Assembly (NCBI GenBank): GCA_029844215.1
Contig: JAQGDG010000047.1
Coordinates: forward strand, 1-64,000
Source: Przewalskia tangutica
Taxonomy: Eukaryota; Streptophyta; Magnoliopsida; Solanales; Solanaceae
Direction of reading: 5' to 3'
Length of the DNA: 64,000 bases
Position numbers and translations under genes: made by a program. Below the pieces are notes generated by a model, which did not search any database, was not told the origin of the DNA, and saw nothing but the letters and a program-made list of their open reading frames with translations. Shown here one piece after another: positions 13,383 to 24,936 of this stretch (its first letter is position 1; every line of letters begins with the position of its first letter).

Positions 13383-13851
13383 CTATGTGCATTTGAACTG
13401 GTTGTATTTGCAAATGGTTTTAAATACTTTGATTTTACTTGATGCTACGATTTCATACTTGGTACTGTTGTCTCGACCTCCTTGGGGCCGCGTTCATCGC
13501 GGTAGGCAAGAGCGGTGTTAGATCCGCATCCTTAGGATCTTTGCTTTGGTGTCGTGAGCTCCATCTTCTCCGGGCTCGACTTTTGGTATGGTTCTCCGAT
13601 GTTGTAGATATATGTACATTCAGGTATGGCGGGCACTCGCCATAGTTGTTTACATTCCTGCAGGTGCGTAGTCATGTTGTAAAGTTGGGATGTAGCTTCA
13701 CTTTTTATATATATATCGAAAGGCGACTTTCCTCGAATAAAGCGTGTCTCAATTTATATTTGTTTCATGTCTTGTTTTTATATTCGATTACTACGATGTA
13801 TGTACTTGGGTGCCGGTAAGGCACCATCCACGGGCCGAACGAATCGTGACA
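13383..13851 (+). mobile_element. Element C, 5' LTR remnant (3' end)
   Basis: It matches 29619-29890, the corresponding part of C's 3' LTR, including ATGTGCA..GTTGAACTGG, the GATCTTTGCTTTGGTG stretch and the mobile ...GCCATAG end. It finishes GCCGAACGAATCGTGACA. The left part of this LTR is cut off by B and should lie outside the window. Confidence 0.85.
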
Positions 13852-13855
13852 AAAG

Positions 13856-13867
13856 TGGTATCGAGCG
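13856..13867 (+). other. Primer-binding site of element C (altered)
   Basis: TGGTATCGAGCG, four bases after the LTR end: the same single-base loss at CAG as in A, D and F. Confidence 0.8.
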
Positions 13868-14053
13868 ATTAATCCTTGGGCGTGTCTACATCGTATCTAG
13901 TAGAGTCTTGTTTATCTGTATGTTTTGCAACATAACAATAATCAGGAGGCTATAGTATATTTAGGATTGGTTTCCATTCTTCTCACTCTGAGATCGTGCT
14001 TAGAGCCGTGTTATAAGTTGGACCCTCTAACGTATTCCTTTTACATGCTGATT

Positions 14054-15260
14054 ATGCCTCCACGTAAGGCAACCCTGGGCGAAGGGCAAGGCAATGGAGC
14101 TGCTAGTAGGACAAAGTCACGAGGCTCGTGCCCATTCTATACCGTGACGGCGAGTTCCATGACGCCGCCCCGGCGAACGCGATTCGCATCATCCGCGGCA
14201 CACCGGCGAGAGGTTAGGGTACAAGGAGATGGCGATTATTGGCGAGTTGTGGCGAACGTGAGGATAAGTTTGGATCACGGCGATTCGATTCAGCCATTAC
14301 TGCGGTTCGCGAGATCGAGCATTTGAGGCTACGGGATTTTACGAGTTGCCAGCCCGCGAGTTCTACGGGTGGCTCGAGGATGATCCGCAGGAGTTCATCC
14401 GTCGATTCTGAGGATCATGCGGGTGATCAAGGCTTGAAGACCGAGTATGTGATCTTGGTTCGCATCGGCGTGATACGCAATCGATTGGTTTGATTCGTGG
14501 GAGTTATCGGGAGGGCGCGTCCCTGTACTTGGGGCAGTTCTCGAGGCTTTTCTCACTCACTTCTTGCCTCGCAGATGAGGAGAACGCGGTACAGATTTTT
14601 GTTCTTTGAGACGAGAGAAGCGCCGATTAGGAGTACAACGTTGAGTTCGATTCGTTGGCTCGATATGTCCCTACGTTGGTAGCGATATGGAGGACAGGTG
14701 CACCGCTACGCCACCGCTAGATGATTATATGGTCGAGTCTTGTGCGGGTGTTGCTCTTCACCGTATGGACATTACCGCATGCAGCTCATGCACTTGGATG
14801 CGAGGCGTAGAGGCCGGGTCGGCGATATCAGCGGCGAAGAAGGCGAGCGGCGGATCTTTTGGTAGCTCTCGGGGTGGGCCTCGGAGACGCTCAGATTTGC
14901 ACCACACCAGCTCGAGCACTCCTACATCGTTTGTGCGGAGTATTCGGGGCGGTCGGCCCGTGACTTGATTTCGAGTAGCAAGGGTGCTAACCGATCGAGG
15001 TTCGCCGGTGTTTCGATGTGGTAGATTCCATTTGGGAGGTTGTGGTACTACTTGGAGCTTGCTACACTTATAGCCAAGCAGGTCATTATGCGAGCCTGTC
15101 AGGCCAAGCGCGAGGTAGAGGTCACCTACGGTCTTTCACGGGTCTTTCATCTCCTACGATTACTCGCCGAGGCGAGAATTTTCGAGGCGGCAGGTCGCGG
15201 CAGAGGTCGTGGTGCGGGTCGATTCAGCGGTCCTCGTAACGCATTTATGCCTTGTCACCG
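14054..15260 (+). pseudogene. Element C gag, frameshifted
   Basis: The retrotransposon capsid/nucleocapsid gene, which would package the element RNA in the cytoplasm. The ATG at 14054 opens MPPRKATLG, matching MPPRKATRA of G and H. Around 14340-14430 is the degraded form of the gag stretch that reads FLSCNPPEFYG...DPQEFIR in G. Around 15058-15100, ACYTYSQAGHYAS is a degenerate zinc knuckle with its second cysteine replaced by tyrosine. At least several frame changes break the gene, each by one or two bases near GC-rich sites. It is followed directly by pol, the usual Ty3/gypsy order. Confidence 0.75.
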
Positions 15261-15289
15261 CAGACGGGAGCGTCGCGACATCGTCACAA

Positions 15290-15570
15290 GTACCTTATCG
15301 CTTTACGGTTATGATGTGTATGCCTTGATAGATCCGGTTCTACTACTGTCTATATATCTCCCCTTATTGCTAGTAGAATAGGGATAGAGCTCGAGTCCAT
15401 AGACCGCTTCGAGGTAGCTATGCGGTGGGTGATTCGGTGGTAGCTCGGCGGGTATATAGGGCTTGCCGATGTCTTTATGCGATCGTCGGACCCTGGCGAC
15501 TTGATAGAGTTGGACATGACTAATTTCGATGTGATCACGGGCATGGATTGGTTAGCTTCTTGCTACGCCA
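15290..15570 (+). pseudogene. Element C protease region
   Basis: The aspartic protease that would cut the Gag-Pol polyprotein. The reading YGYDVYALIDP at about 15302-15334 matches the family's active-site stretch, which normally continues GSTLSYI; here the frame slips just after the DP. The downstream MDWLA at about 15543-15557 is another conserved protease-region motif. The gene is broken by frameshifts and shows no separate start, as expected for a polyprotein. Confidence 0.65.
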
Positions 15571-15939
15571 ATGTAGCTGCGAGGAAAGAGTGGTACGGTT
15601 CGGTTTCTGGAGCCGATTATTGAGTGGGAGAACATCAGATCGCCGAGGGTAGGTTTATTTCCTACCTCAAGGCTAGGAAGATGGTGCGAGAAGGGTACAT
15701 CTACCATCTCATTCGGGTGTTTGATCTCGAGGCTGCGGTGCAGATTTTCATCGATTCGATGAGTCGAGAGAGTTCCCAGACGTGTTTCAGACGACCTCGT
15801 ATCCCTCCCGAGAGAGATAGAGTTTTGTATCAATGTCTTTGTCGGACACTCGGCTATTTCCATTCCGCCATCTGTAATGGCACCGAAGTTGAGAGAGTTG
15901 AAGGACCGGTGAGAGATTTCTTTGGAAAAGGGCTTCATC

Positions 15940-16500
15940 GGGCCTAGTGTTTCTCCCCGGGAAGCGCCGTATTGGTCGTGAAGAAGAAGAAGGATGGGGC
16001 GCTGCGCATGTGTGTTGATTACGAGCGGTGAACAAGGTGACTATTAAGAACAGATACCCCTTCCCGAGATTGATGATTTGTTCGACCGGTGCGGGTGCGA
16101 GATGTTTCTCAAGATTGATCTGCGATCGGGCTATCATCAGTGCAGTCGAGAGGCGGATGTCCCTAGGGTCGCATTCCGACGTCACGGGCATTATGAGTTC
16201 GGTCATGTCTTTCGGTTGACTCAATGCTCCGGCGGTATTCATGGATTTGATGAACCGAGTGTTCAAACCATTTTTGGACACGTTTGTGATAGTGTTCATT
16301 GATGACACCTTGGTTTATTCTCGCTCAGAGTAGGAGCATGCGGAGCATTTGAGGACTGTGCTGAGAGTTCTCCGGGACCAACAGTTGTACGCCAAGTTTT
16401 CGAAGTGTGAGTTCTGGTTGACTTCGGTGGCTTTTCTTGGGCATATTGTCGGGGCTGATGGTATTCGGGTGGATACGGCCAAGATCGGCGATCGAGTTGG
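15940..16500 (+). pseudogene. Element C reverse transcriptase
   Basis: The Ty3/gypsy RNA-dependent DNA polymerase domain. Recognisable in order: KKKDGALRMCVDY (about 15979-16023), NKVTIKNRYPFPR (about 16031-16068), MFLKIDLRSGYHQ (about 16102-16140), and the catalytic motif FIDD at 16295-16306 (family form Y/F-x-D-D). Then come LYAKFSKCEFW and VAFLGHIV (about 16387-16450). Both metal-binding aspartates of FIDD are present, but frame changes between the motifs make it inactive as written. Its order after protease and before RNase H and integrase marks Ty3/gypsy rather than Ty1/copia. Confidence 0.85.
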
Positions 16501-16589
16501 CCTAGACCTCTTACTCCGGCTGCAGGTTCGCGATTTTAGGCCTTGCGAGTTATTATTGGCGGTTCGTAGAAGTTTGCTTCTATCTCTGC

Positions 16590-17000
16590 ACCGACTAGGT
16601 GACTCGAAGGCGGCTAAGTTTCGATGGACTGATGCGTGTGGCGGGGTTTCGATTCTTGAAGAGAGGCCGCCCCCGTTCTTACTCTTCCGGAGGTCCGACG
16701 GCTATGTCGTATTGTGATGCGTCGAGCATCGGGTTGGGATGTGTGTTGATGCAATGCAAGGTTATAAGCGTCACGCATCCCGACGGCTTAAGAAGCATGA
16801 GAGGAACTACCCCCATGATTTAGAGTTGGCGGTGATTCACGCCAAGATCTGAGGCACTATTTGTATGGGGTTCATGTGGATATTTATCTGAGACCACAAG
16901 AGCCTCAAGATATCTTCGGAGAGGAGCCGAACTTACGGCGTAGACGGTGGTTAGAGTTGCTTAAGGATTATGATGTCGATATCTGTACCACCGGAAGGCG
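16590..17000 (+). pseudogene. Element C RNase H region
   Basis: This domain degrades the RNA strand of the RNA/DNA hybrid during reverse transcription. The stretch SYCDASSIGLGCVLMQ (about 16708-16755) carries the first catalytic aspartate in the family context YCDAS. Later pieces correspond to the usual LRKHE.NYPTHDLE and HSLKY(IFTQKELN) blocks in broken frames (about 16780-16930). Frameshifted; no function expected as written. Confidence 0.75.
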
Positions 17001-17199
17001 ATGTTGTGGCGTATGCCCTTAGTCGTAGGTCGATGGGTAGCCTATCGATGTGCAGCCGGAGGAGGGGCATGGTTCGCGATTTGCATCGATTAGCGAGCCT
17101 TCGTGTCCGCTTGATTGATTACGATAGAAGTGGGGTTCGAGTTCGAGACGTTGCGAGTCTTCCATCGTCGAGAGGTGAAGAGGCAATTTGAGGATCCGG

Positions 17200-18010
17200 T
17201 TTTGACGCGATCGTGATACGGCTCTTCGTGAGAATGGTCCTTTTGAGGTAGCACGATGGGGTGCTAAGGTTCGGCGAGTTGTGTGTTCGGATATTGCGAG
17301 GACTTGGCGCAGTTCTGGGAAGCACACGCGTGTAGCGTTACTCTATCCATCCGGTCGACCAAGATGTACCACGACCTCGGATATGTGTATTGGTGGGATG
17401 GCTTGAAGAGGGCGTTGCGAGTTTGTGGCTCGATGCGTGTTGTCGGCAGTGAAGGTAGAGCACGCAGGCACGGTGGTTTATTCTGAGCGATAGAGATCCC
17501 GACACGGAAGTGGGAGGTGATCAACATGGACTTTATCACGGGATTACCGCACTCGGAGGAAGCATGATTCTATCGGGTTATCGTCGACAGTCGACGAAAT
17601 CAGCCACTTTCTTCCGTCAGATGACTTTTTCGGTGAGATTATGCCGACTTTACATCCGAGAGATCGTCGATCGCATGGAGTCCCTATTTCGATCATATCG
17701 CATGAGGAGCCCGGTTTACGGCTAACTTACGGAGGTCTTTCGAGAAAGGGTTTAGGGGCCTTGGTGAGCACTCTTGCATTCCATCCACGCATGCAGACGG
17801 ACGGTGGCGCACTATCCGCACTCGAGGATATCCGCGAGCTGTGTTATTGACTTCGTGGTAGTGGGAGGATCACTTGCCTCTAGTTGAGTTTGCGTATAAT
17901 AATAGCTACCACTCCGAGATTCGGATGGCGCCTTATGAGGCCTTGTATGGGAGGAAGTGCGGATCGCGATAGGTTGGTTTGATGTGGGCGAGTGCGATTA
18001 GTGGGACCAT
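17200..18010 (+). pseudogene. Element C integrase core
   Basis: The DDE integrase that would insert element DNA into the chromosome. MDFITGLP (about 17526-17549) holds the first catalytic aspartate, and VIVDS (about 17577-17592) follows. The QTDGG...LEDI stretch (about 17800-17830) is the family's QTDGQSERT...LED block with the segment around the catalytic glutamate lost. AYNNSYHSEIRMAPYEALYG (about 17894-17953) is well preserved. Frame changes occur between nearly every block. Confidence 0.8.
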
Positions 18011-18424
18011 TTGGTGCGGCGAGCGATGGATAAGGTGAAACTTATCCAGAGCGATTCTCGACATCTCGAGTCGGCGAAGTCATATGCAGATCATCGTCGT
18101 CGGCATCTGGAGTTCGAGGTTGATGATTGGGTTTTCCTGAAGGTGTCACCCATGAAGGGTGGGATGAGATTCGGGAAGAAAGGGAAACTCAGCCCAAGGT
18201 ACATTGGGCCGTATCAGATTGTCCGCAGGGTAGGCAAGGTTGCCTATGAGTTGGATCTGCCGTCCGATCTGGAGGAAGTGCATACGATTTTTCATGTTTC
18301 TATGCTGAGGAGATGCATCGGGGATCCATCTAGAGTGCATCCGATTGACGATGTCCAGGTGACCGAGGGGTTATCGTATGAGGAGATTCCCGTATGTGGC
18401 ATTTGCAAACTGTTTAAGTTATGA
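18011..18424 (+). pseudogene. Element C integrase C-terminal domain (GPY/F), open 137-codon run
   Basis: The DNA-binding C-terminal part of the integrase. The frame is open for 137 codons and near-consensus: DWVFLKVSPMKGGMRFGKKG, then SPRYIGPYQIVRRVGKVAYE (the GPY/F module), then IFHVSMLRRCIGDPSR. It ends shortly after VTEGLSYEEIPV at a stop, where Del/Tekay-type elements usually continue into a chromodomain; I see no chromodomain here. This stretch keeps its CAG and CTG triplets and has no obvious indels, in sharp contrast with the rest of pol. Confidence 0.85.
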
Positions 18425-18454
18425 AGGACCTTATCGTTATCTGTCTTGGGAAGG

Positions 18455-18489
18455 AACATTCGGGACGAATGTTTCTAAGGAGAGGAGAA
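18455..18489 (+). other. Hairpin plus polypurine tract, element C
   Basis: AACATTCG-GGA-CGAATGTT at 18455-18473, then CTAAGGAGAGGAGAA immediately before the 3' LTR. Confidence 0.75.
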
Positions 18490-19086
18490 TGTTATACCGT
18501 ATTTCCGCAGTATGTGCGTGAGGCGACGCATAAAATTTTAGCCTTAGTTAGGCATAGGGGACGAAAAATTGTGCACACCTATCAAAAGAATCGTTTTTCA
18601 AAACGCTTTACACAACATGCGTAGGGAAAATTCCGGCTATGTCATTTATTATTTTTGCAGATTTTTCCGAGGGATGGAACACTTTGGGCCAACGAGAGGG
18701 TGACACTTGTCACCCTCAAGTGGACGGCAAAGGGGGCTAATGCCTTGGACGATTGGCATGGTTTGGGGCCTAAAACTTGGGTCAATGTTTGTTGAGTGAT
18801 TTGAGGAGTAGGGCTAGGTGCACTTGTGCAAATCTCCACCTTACACTTGCCTACCACTTGGCTTCATCTTGGCCCTCAAAGCCCTATAAAAACCCCCTTG
18901 ATTTGATTAATTCTTAATCCAAAAATCAACTTTCCAAGTCTTAAAAACGCCCTCCCCCTTAGTTGCTCTCCCGTCCAAAGCCTCCTCCCCTCTTGGAAGC
19001 CCTAGCGAAACACCTCTCTCCCCTCTAGCCTAGTGGCCGGTAAGTACCCCCCCTTGGTAGAAAGTTGTCTTCCAAGTATAGTTACT
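18490..19086 (+). mobile_element. Element C, 3' LTR, first piece
   Basis: Starts TGTTATACCG right after the polypurine tract. A TATA-like CCCTATAAAAACC lies near 18886-18898. It runs to GTATAGTTACT, where D interrupts; the sequence resumes at 28317. Confidence 0.88.
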
Positions 19087-22000
19087 TGTCACGACCCGAA
19101 CCTGGGCCCGTGACTGGTGCCTTACCCCGGGCACCCTAGTGATACAACATCAGAGTAATCAGCGGAACATACAACGATACAAGACATATTATGAAATATG
19201 AAACAATAACTGAGAAAACTTGCCTTTCGCATATATATAAATAACAACTTTTTCAATACGAACAGTTTAATCCTTTTACAAACCACACAAGATTACTACG
19301 GACCTCTAAGAATGATACGACAACGATGGCGGGCGGGGCCCCGCCAAACCCCGAATGTAAACACTTACTCTGACGGGGACTATACCACCGATAAGCCTCC
19401 GAGAAACGGAGCTTCCCAAACGCTGAAGCTGTGACCACGGAGCTAGGATCAACGACGGTGTACCTCAACTGCGGCGTGAACGCGGCCAGGAGGTCGATCT
19501 GACAGTGCAGGAGTATGTGAAACTAAAAATACGTAAATGAAATCATAATAGTCTATAAAGCGGGAGACATGTATGATAAGCAAACTACGATTCACAACAA
19601 ATAGCGATCGTGTCAAGTCGTGGACTCACGCCTCAAAGTTATCACAATAAAACCGTGCGGGGCAAGTGCGAAGGCATAGCCGACTACTAAGACCCACATG
19701 CCAAAAATACCACAAATCGTATCCGAGGTCTTTCTAGACCGCACCATGTCGAAGGCCGCCACTCGCCCGCAATATCAATGCGCGTCTATCCTCGAACTCT
19801 CGCAGCCCGCATAGGTCACACACGGACCGCGTGAGGTATTCCTCGAATCATGGTCCTGCATCACTGAGGTATACCGCGTCGAAGGCGGCTAACCCTCGGT
19901 ATCCGCCTAGGCTCCCGCAACCCGCGTAGTCTCAAAAGACCGCATAGTCTCAACGCATCGCATAGGAATCCCCGCGTCGGGCTAAACACCGAAATGATCA
20001 ATCCCGAGCTACCGCGCTCCGCATAGTCACGAGGACGCATAGGCCGTAAAGACCGCATCAAGGGTGGCAAGCCCTCGGTATAATAAGTCAAAGGGGTATG
20101 TGATACAATAACAAGATAACCGCTTAACGTTTAACAACGTAAGCACAACAAGAATGACCCGCTTACATCACGATCACACAAGATACTAACACGTAGCATC
20201 CTAACATGTTTACTTATCACATCAACAAGAAAGTATTTACAAGGCTATCTCAAACCAACACAATCAAGTTATTCACACAAGGTACTTTATGCTAACAAGT
20301 TCGTATCTATCCTAAAGTACTTCATACATTAAAGCTTTTAAGTAAACTAAAACCCTTACCTTGTAAAATCAAGTAACAACATTATTTTCCAAACGCTCAA
20401 GTTTGCCTAATTTCAAATGTTCACGTTTCTTATTTTAAAAGGTTTCGTAGTTCATAGTCTTATTCATTTAAGAATATAATTCTCTTTTCAACAATCGGGA
20501 GACATAAGCCTTATATGGAAGTAGGATATTCTCGTTTATAACAATCTTATTACAGACCATGATCTAGAAATATCATTTTGTCTCATCTTAGCTTCTATGC
20601 AGATGGAGGTTTCTCTGGTTTTATTAATACTTAATTAGTCAAAACATTTCCTTTTATTAACGCCGCAGATGGTTTGTCGATACACATTACGATTTCAAAT
20701 CAAGAAACATTCTTAAGCGTTATACCTAACTTCCCATAAAGCTAGTATAACTCTTAAGTTTTCAAAACCAAGTATTACTTCTTCTTTCAAAATGATTCAA
20801 AAATCTTTTGCAATACTTCAAGTTCTTTATTAACACATAACAAGCGATTTATAGTTCAAACCGATTACCTTTTAAAACCACTGTATTTTCTTACCAACAT
20901 AAAGTCGTTATAACCAACTTCCCATATAGTCGTTATAACACTTTATGTTTTAGATCAATCAAATACACTTAACACGTGTACGTCTACCGTCCTACATAGT
21001 TACACACATATCATGCTAGACGAGATAGGAAGAGGTTCACATACCTCGCGACGAGTATCGACTAATAGCAAACGCTCAAGTACTTCAAACCGGCTACTCC
21101 TTGCTTGATGGATCGCGCCATACGTAGTACTTCAACCTATAAGGCCACAAGGCGCTTATTAACATTTAGATTCCTTCGTAACATCCTACGTAAAATTCGG
21201 CACTCTCCCCAAGCGTAAATCTCCTCTCTATCGGGGCCGCTATCAAGCCAACCGGGGTTCATCCATCGAACCCGACGGGCACAATTCTACTCCACGGTAC
21301 TACTACACAAGTCTCATGTCTGATCTATGTAATTACGATTCATTCGATTCTTGGGCTTAAGTCAAAAGACATTGCCAACTAACTACGTTGATTCTATATA
21401 TAGTATACTTCAACTATATATTCTAACAATATGTAATTTCCAATTACAATAGAGGACAAGATAATTACCTCGATAAGCCCATAATTATCCAAGTATAAAG
21501 TCGATCTCGGCAATCGCTTAGCTCAACTCCGTGCGCTCAACTCCGCTAAACCACCCAGAAGTTTTAACCAACTTCTACATACTACTCCGACTAACCATGG
21601 AGATTTTCCTTAGGGTTTCGGTTTGGTGGTTGGGAAGTATAATAGTATAACGGGCTTTTGTATAGTATAACCATAGAATACTACAAGGTATATGGCTAAG
21701 GTAATTTGGGCATTATAACGATACTTTTGAGAGTATTTCTACCAAGAGGTATTATCTGAAAACAACTAGGCTGGGGTACCACCGCTAGCACCACTAGGAG
21801 GAGTGTACCCGCCGGCCAAGGCCTCTGGGAGAGGGAGGCCTCTTGGCGAACTCAACACAAAGGGGAGGGAGAAGGAGAGCTTTGAGACTTAGGCAAATTT
21901 GTGGATGAATTTGTCTTCCAAAGGGTGGGTATTTATAGGTCAAGTGAAGGCCAACCAATGGCCAAGATCATGCAAGTGCAAGGCAAGTGTAGGGCCAAGA

Positions 22001-22334
22001 TTTAGACAAGTGTGTGTGGGTCCCACTTATCAATCAACACACAAAAATATCCTACCAACTAATGCACACCTTTCGCAAGCTACCGCCCATCACTCCACCA
22101 ACTTGAGGGTGACAAGTGTCGCCCTCTCGTTGGTCCAAAATATTTCGTCTCTCGGAAAAATCCGCAAAAATTAAAAATGACATAGCCGGAAATTCCCCTA
22201 CGAAAGCTGTGAAAGCGTTTCGTCGAAAAACGACTCTAAACGGGTGTTGTGCACAACAATTAATTCTGACCTTAATCACAAGTTCAAATTTTCTACGCAC
22301 GCCCCGTACATACTCGGAAATACGGGGTATAACA
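19087..22334 (-). mobile_element. Element D, 3' LTR
   Basis: A complete minus-strand LTR of 3.25 kb, from TGTCACGACC to CGGGGTATAACA. It pairs with 24937-28316. The five bases to its left (19082-19086) are TTACT, repeated exactly at 28317-28321. Compared with its sister it lacks about 70 bp after ATTAAAGCTTTT (near 20340; present at about 26190-26260). The palindrome (reverse, about 21431) and AGGTAA (reverse) are conserved, and the CTATGCGG block lies at about 19760-20090. Confidence 0.93.
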
Positions 22335-22599
22335 TTCTCCTCTTAGAAACATTCGTCACGAATGTTCCTTCTAAGTCTCAAAAAGCGAGCGCCAAAGAGT
22401 CTTCACTACTACACTTACGAAACAATCACGCCACGGTACGGGAGCACTGCGTAAATACTTACATCAAAGTCCACGAGGAAACACCTCTAATCATCACCAC
22501 AAAACACTTCTCACCGGTCTAAAATATACTTCCTTCGCTTCTCTTTACAAAAGAAATGATCACACCTATGCTCGCCATACATGCTCGCTTCTCTCTTTA

Positions 22600-22735
22600 C
22601 TCGTCGTAGATACCACTTTGTCACTTTGCCTGAGGCATTAACCTTCTCAGGCGACCCAACAAATGGTACCACTTTTGTCACTTTGTCGCGAGCCTTGCTC
22701 CGACGACCCAACAAATGGTACCGGGCTGCTTGCGA
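22600..22735 (-). repeat. Local duplication with PBS-like strings in D's interior
   Basis: Two tandem copies, each running (minus strand) GGTACCATTTGTTGGGTCG...AAAGTGACAAA(A)GTGGTA. A and F carry only one copy at this place, so the duplication is specific to D or to its immediate source. Confidence 0.7.
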
Positions 22736-24920
22736 TCCCGGAGGATGTCGTACACTCGAACTCTTACCACATTCTGATACGGCTTCAGTTTCCAAAACTC
22801 GGGGTTACTATTTCTAACGTGGTCATCATTAAAAGGGAACACTCTGGATGGATCTCCGATACTTTCCCGATCATAACAATACGAAAGACCGGACGTACTG
22901 CCTCCTAAGTCGGACGGCAAAAGCTAACATATAGGCAACCTGGCCTATTCTTCACATGAACTCAAAAGGGCCCAAAGTAACTCGGCTAAGTTCACTCTGT
23001 TCTCCAAAACTCGTCACACCCAACCCGGGGTGGTACTTTCAAGAAGACCGACCATCAACCTGAACTCTAAGCGTCGTCGCCGATTATCCGCACGATTTCC
23101 CCTGAGCTGCCAGAACTTCTTCTAGACAAGCTTCTCACTATCCACAGTCTGCTGGAACAAGCCTGAACCAACTGTCTGAACCTTGCCAACATCGAACCAA
23201 TCGACCGGCAACTTACACTTCCGCCCTTACAAGGCTTCATAAGGCGACATCCGAACACTGAAATGGTAGCTTAAACACTTCCTCCACAGGAGACAACAAT
23301 CCCCACGACTACCTCTGAAATACACACACCGCGGCGAAGCGAATGCGGTCGAGACTCACCGAGTTCCTAACCTTGCTCGGCAAAACCTCCGTAAAAGAAG
23401 CGGTAGTAACACTGGCTCCACTGCTCTTAAGGTGTAGGTAGGCACCTCGTGCAGCCTACAACCTTCGATAACTCAACACCCGGTAAACGGTCGACCGAAG
23501 AACACGATGGGCTGCCCCATCGGCGACTCACCGGTCGCACGCAGCCACGAACTCGTTCGCTGGTTAACTACCCTTCGGCCTAACATCCTCACACCCCTAA
23601 CACACGGCGGGACCACCACAACCTGACCCACCACTGAACCTACCGCGGGTTGACCCAACGTGGCCTCAACCCGACAACGCGCACAATACTAGCTCCGATC
23701 CGAACAATCTCACTAATCACGTTTCGAAAACCTAGCGGTCTTCTTAGCTCAACTACCCCCTTTCATTCCACACTACTAGGGACCTATCCCAACATAACTC
23801 ACGTGCACTATGCACTTCCGATAAGGGTCAAACATAACACTACACCTTTACTCGAGATGGCCTTACCTCTAAGGTCTCCACGTATAAAACTCTAAGGCTC
23901 ACACCTTCTCTATCCCCCAAATCTTACTTGGTTAACCCACCATGATTTCTAAACACAACTAACACACTGCTATCAGAACATAGCACTTAAGGTATACTCA
24001 CCTTATCACACATCTGAGATCTCAGAGGTTAAAGATATATCTATATCTCTTTGCCCACTCCAGTCGTTCTAATCAAACTCGCCTGCAGGCGATAAGGAAG
24101 ATGACAAACTACCCGCCGATCCACGAAGGCTAAGTCCTCCTCTGAGACACCCTTTCAACATCGGACCACGACGGTCACCGTAAAAGCGAGCACCATCAAA
24201 AGACGACATTCCGGGATGGCGTCACACCATGACCGGAAGCCACAGGTTCGACCAACTCCTGCGTACCCGAACGTCCCGAAATCCATGGAAGACCACTCTG
24301 CTGGCGGAGGTGCATCAAATCTCTGGTGAGGTGACTCGCCTCGAAAGTTACCAGGACCTTGCTCTGGCCCTTCGCTGTCCTTTGTTAACCCGTCGATCTC
24401 TACGTTCGACTGCTAAGCTCGCATAACGTACGGCCATGCTCAAGCCTAACTGAAGAATTACTCTCGCACAACCCTTCTAAGATTTTCATCAAGACTCGCG
24501 GTACATCGGTATACTCTATACTCTCTGTTCCCGGTCGCGGAACTAAAGGTCTAAACATCATGACCGCAGTAGGAACTGCCGCCGCCGTGCTAAACTCTGC
24601 TGGGGCTAGTGACGTCGCAGAACTCCCGAATGAAGCACTACCGAGGTAAATTGGGCTGTGCCTCGCAACCCTCACGAACTCTACTCGCGGCTCCGCCGTT
24701 GCGCGCCTCACCGGCGGGTTGCCCTGCGGCGAGGCATAACGATAAGGAAAGAATTTCGTCGGAGGGTCAACTTACAACACGGCTCTAAGGCACGATCTCG
24801 AGTGAGAAGAATAGAAACCAATCCTAAATATCCTATAGCCTCACGATTATTGGTGTGGTGCACACACGATAATCAAGACTCTGCGGATCTGATGCGTTCA
24901 GACACTTTCCGAGGATTAAT

Positions 24921-24932
24921 CGCTCGATACCA
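24921..24932 (-). other. Primer-binding site of element D (altered)
   Basis: Reads TGGTATCGAGCG on the minus strand, as in A, C and F. Confidence 0.8.
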
Positions 24933-24936
24933 CTTT

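Larger units (their letters stand above)
22335..24936 (-). mobile_element. Element D interior, gag-type remnant without pol
   Basis: A 2.6 kb minus-strand interior. The gag-like start codon is at 24735-24737 (reverse CAT), in the same context as in A and F (GTTATGCCTCGC...GGCAACCCG). The hairpin AACATTCG-TCA-CGAATGTT at 22348-22366 and the reversed polypurine tract TTCTCCTCTTAG lie at the 3' end. A pair of internal repeats at about 22608-22740 contains the PBS-like string. The interior is collinear with those of A and F and shows no recognisable pol motif, consistent with one non-autonomous family. Confidence 0.72.
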
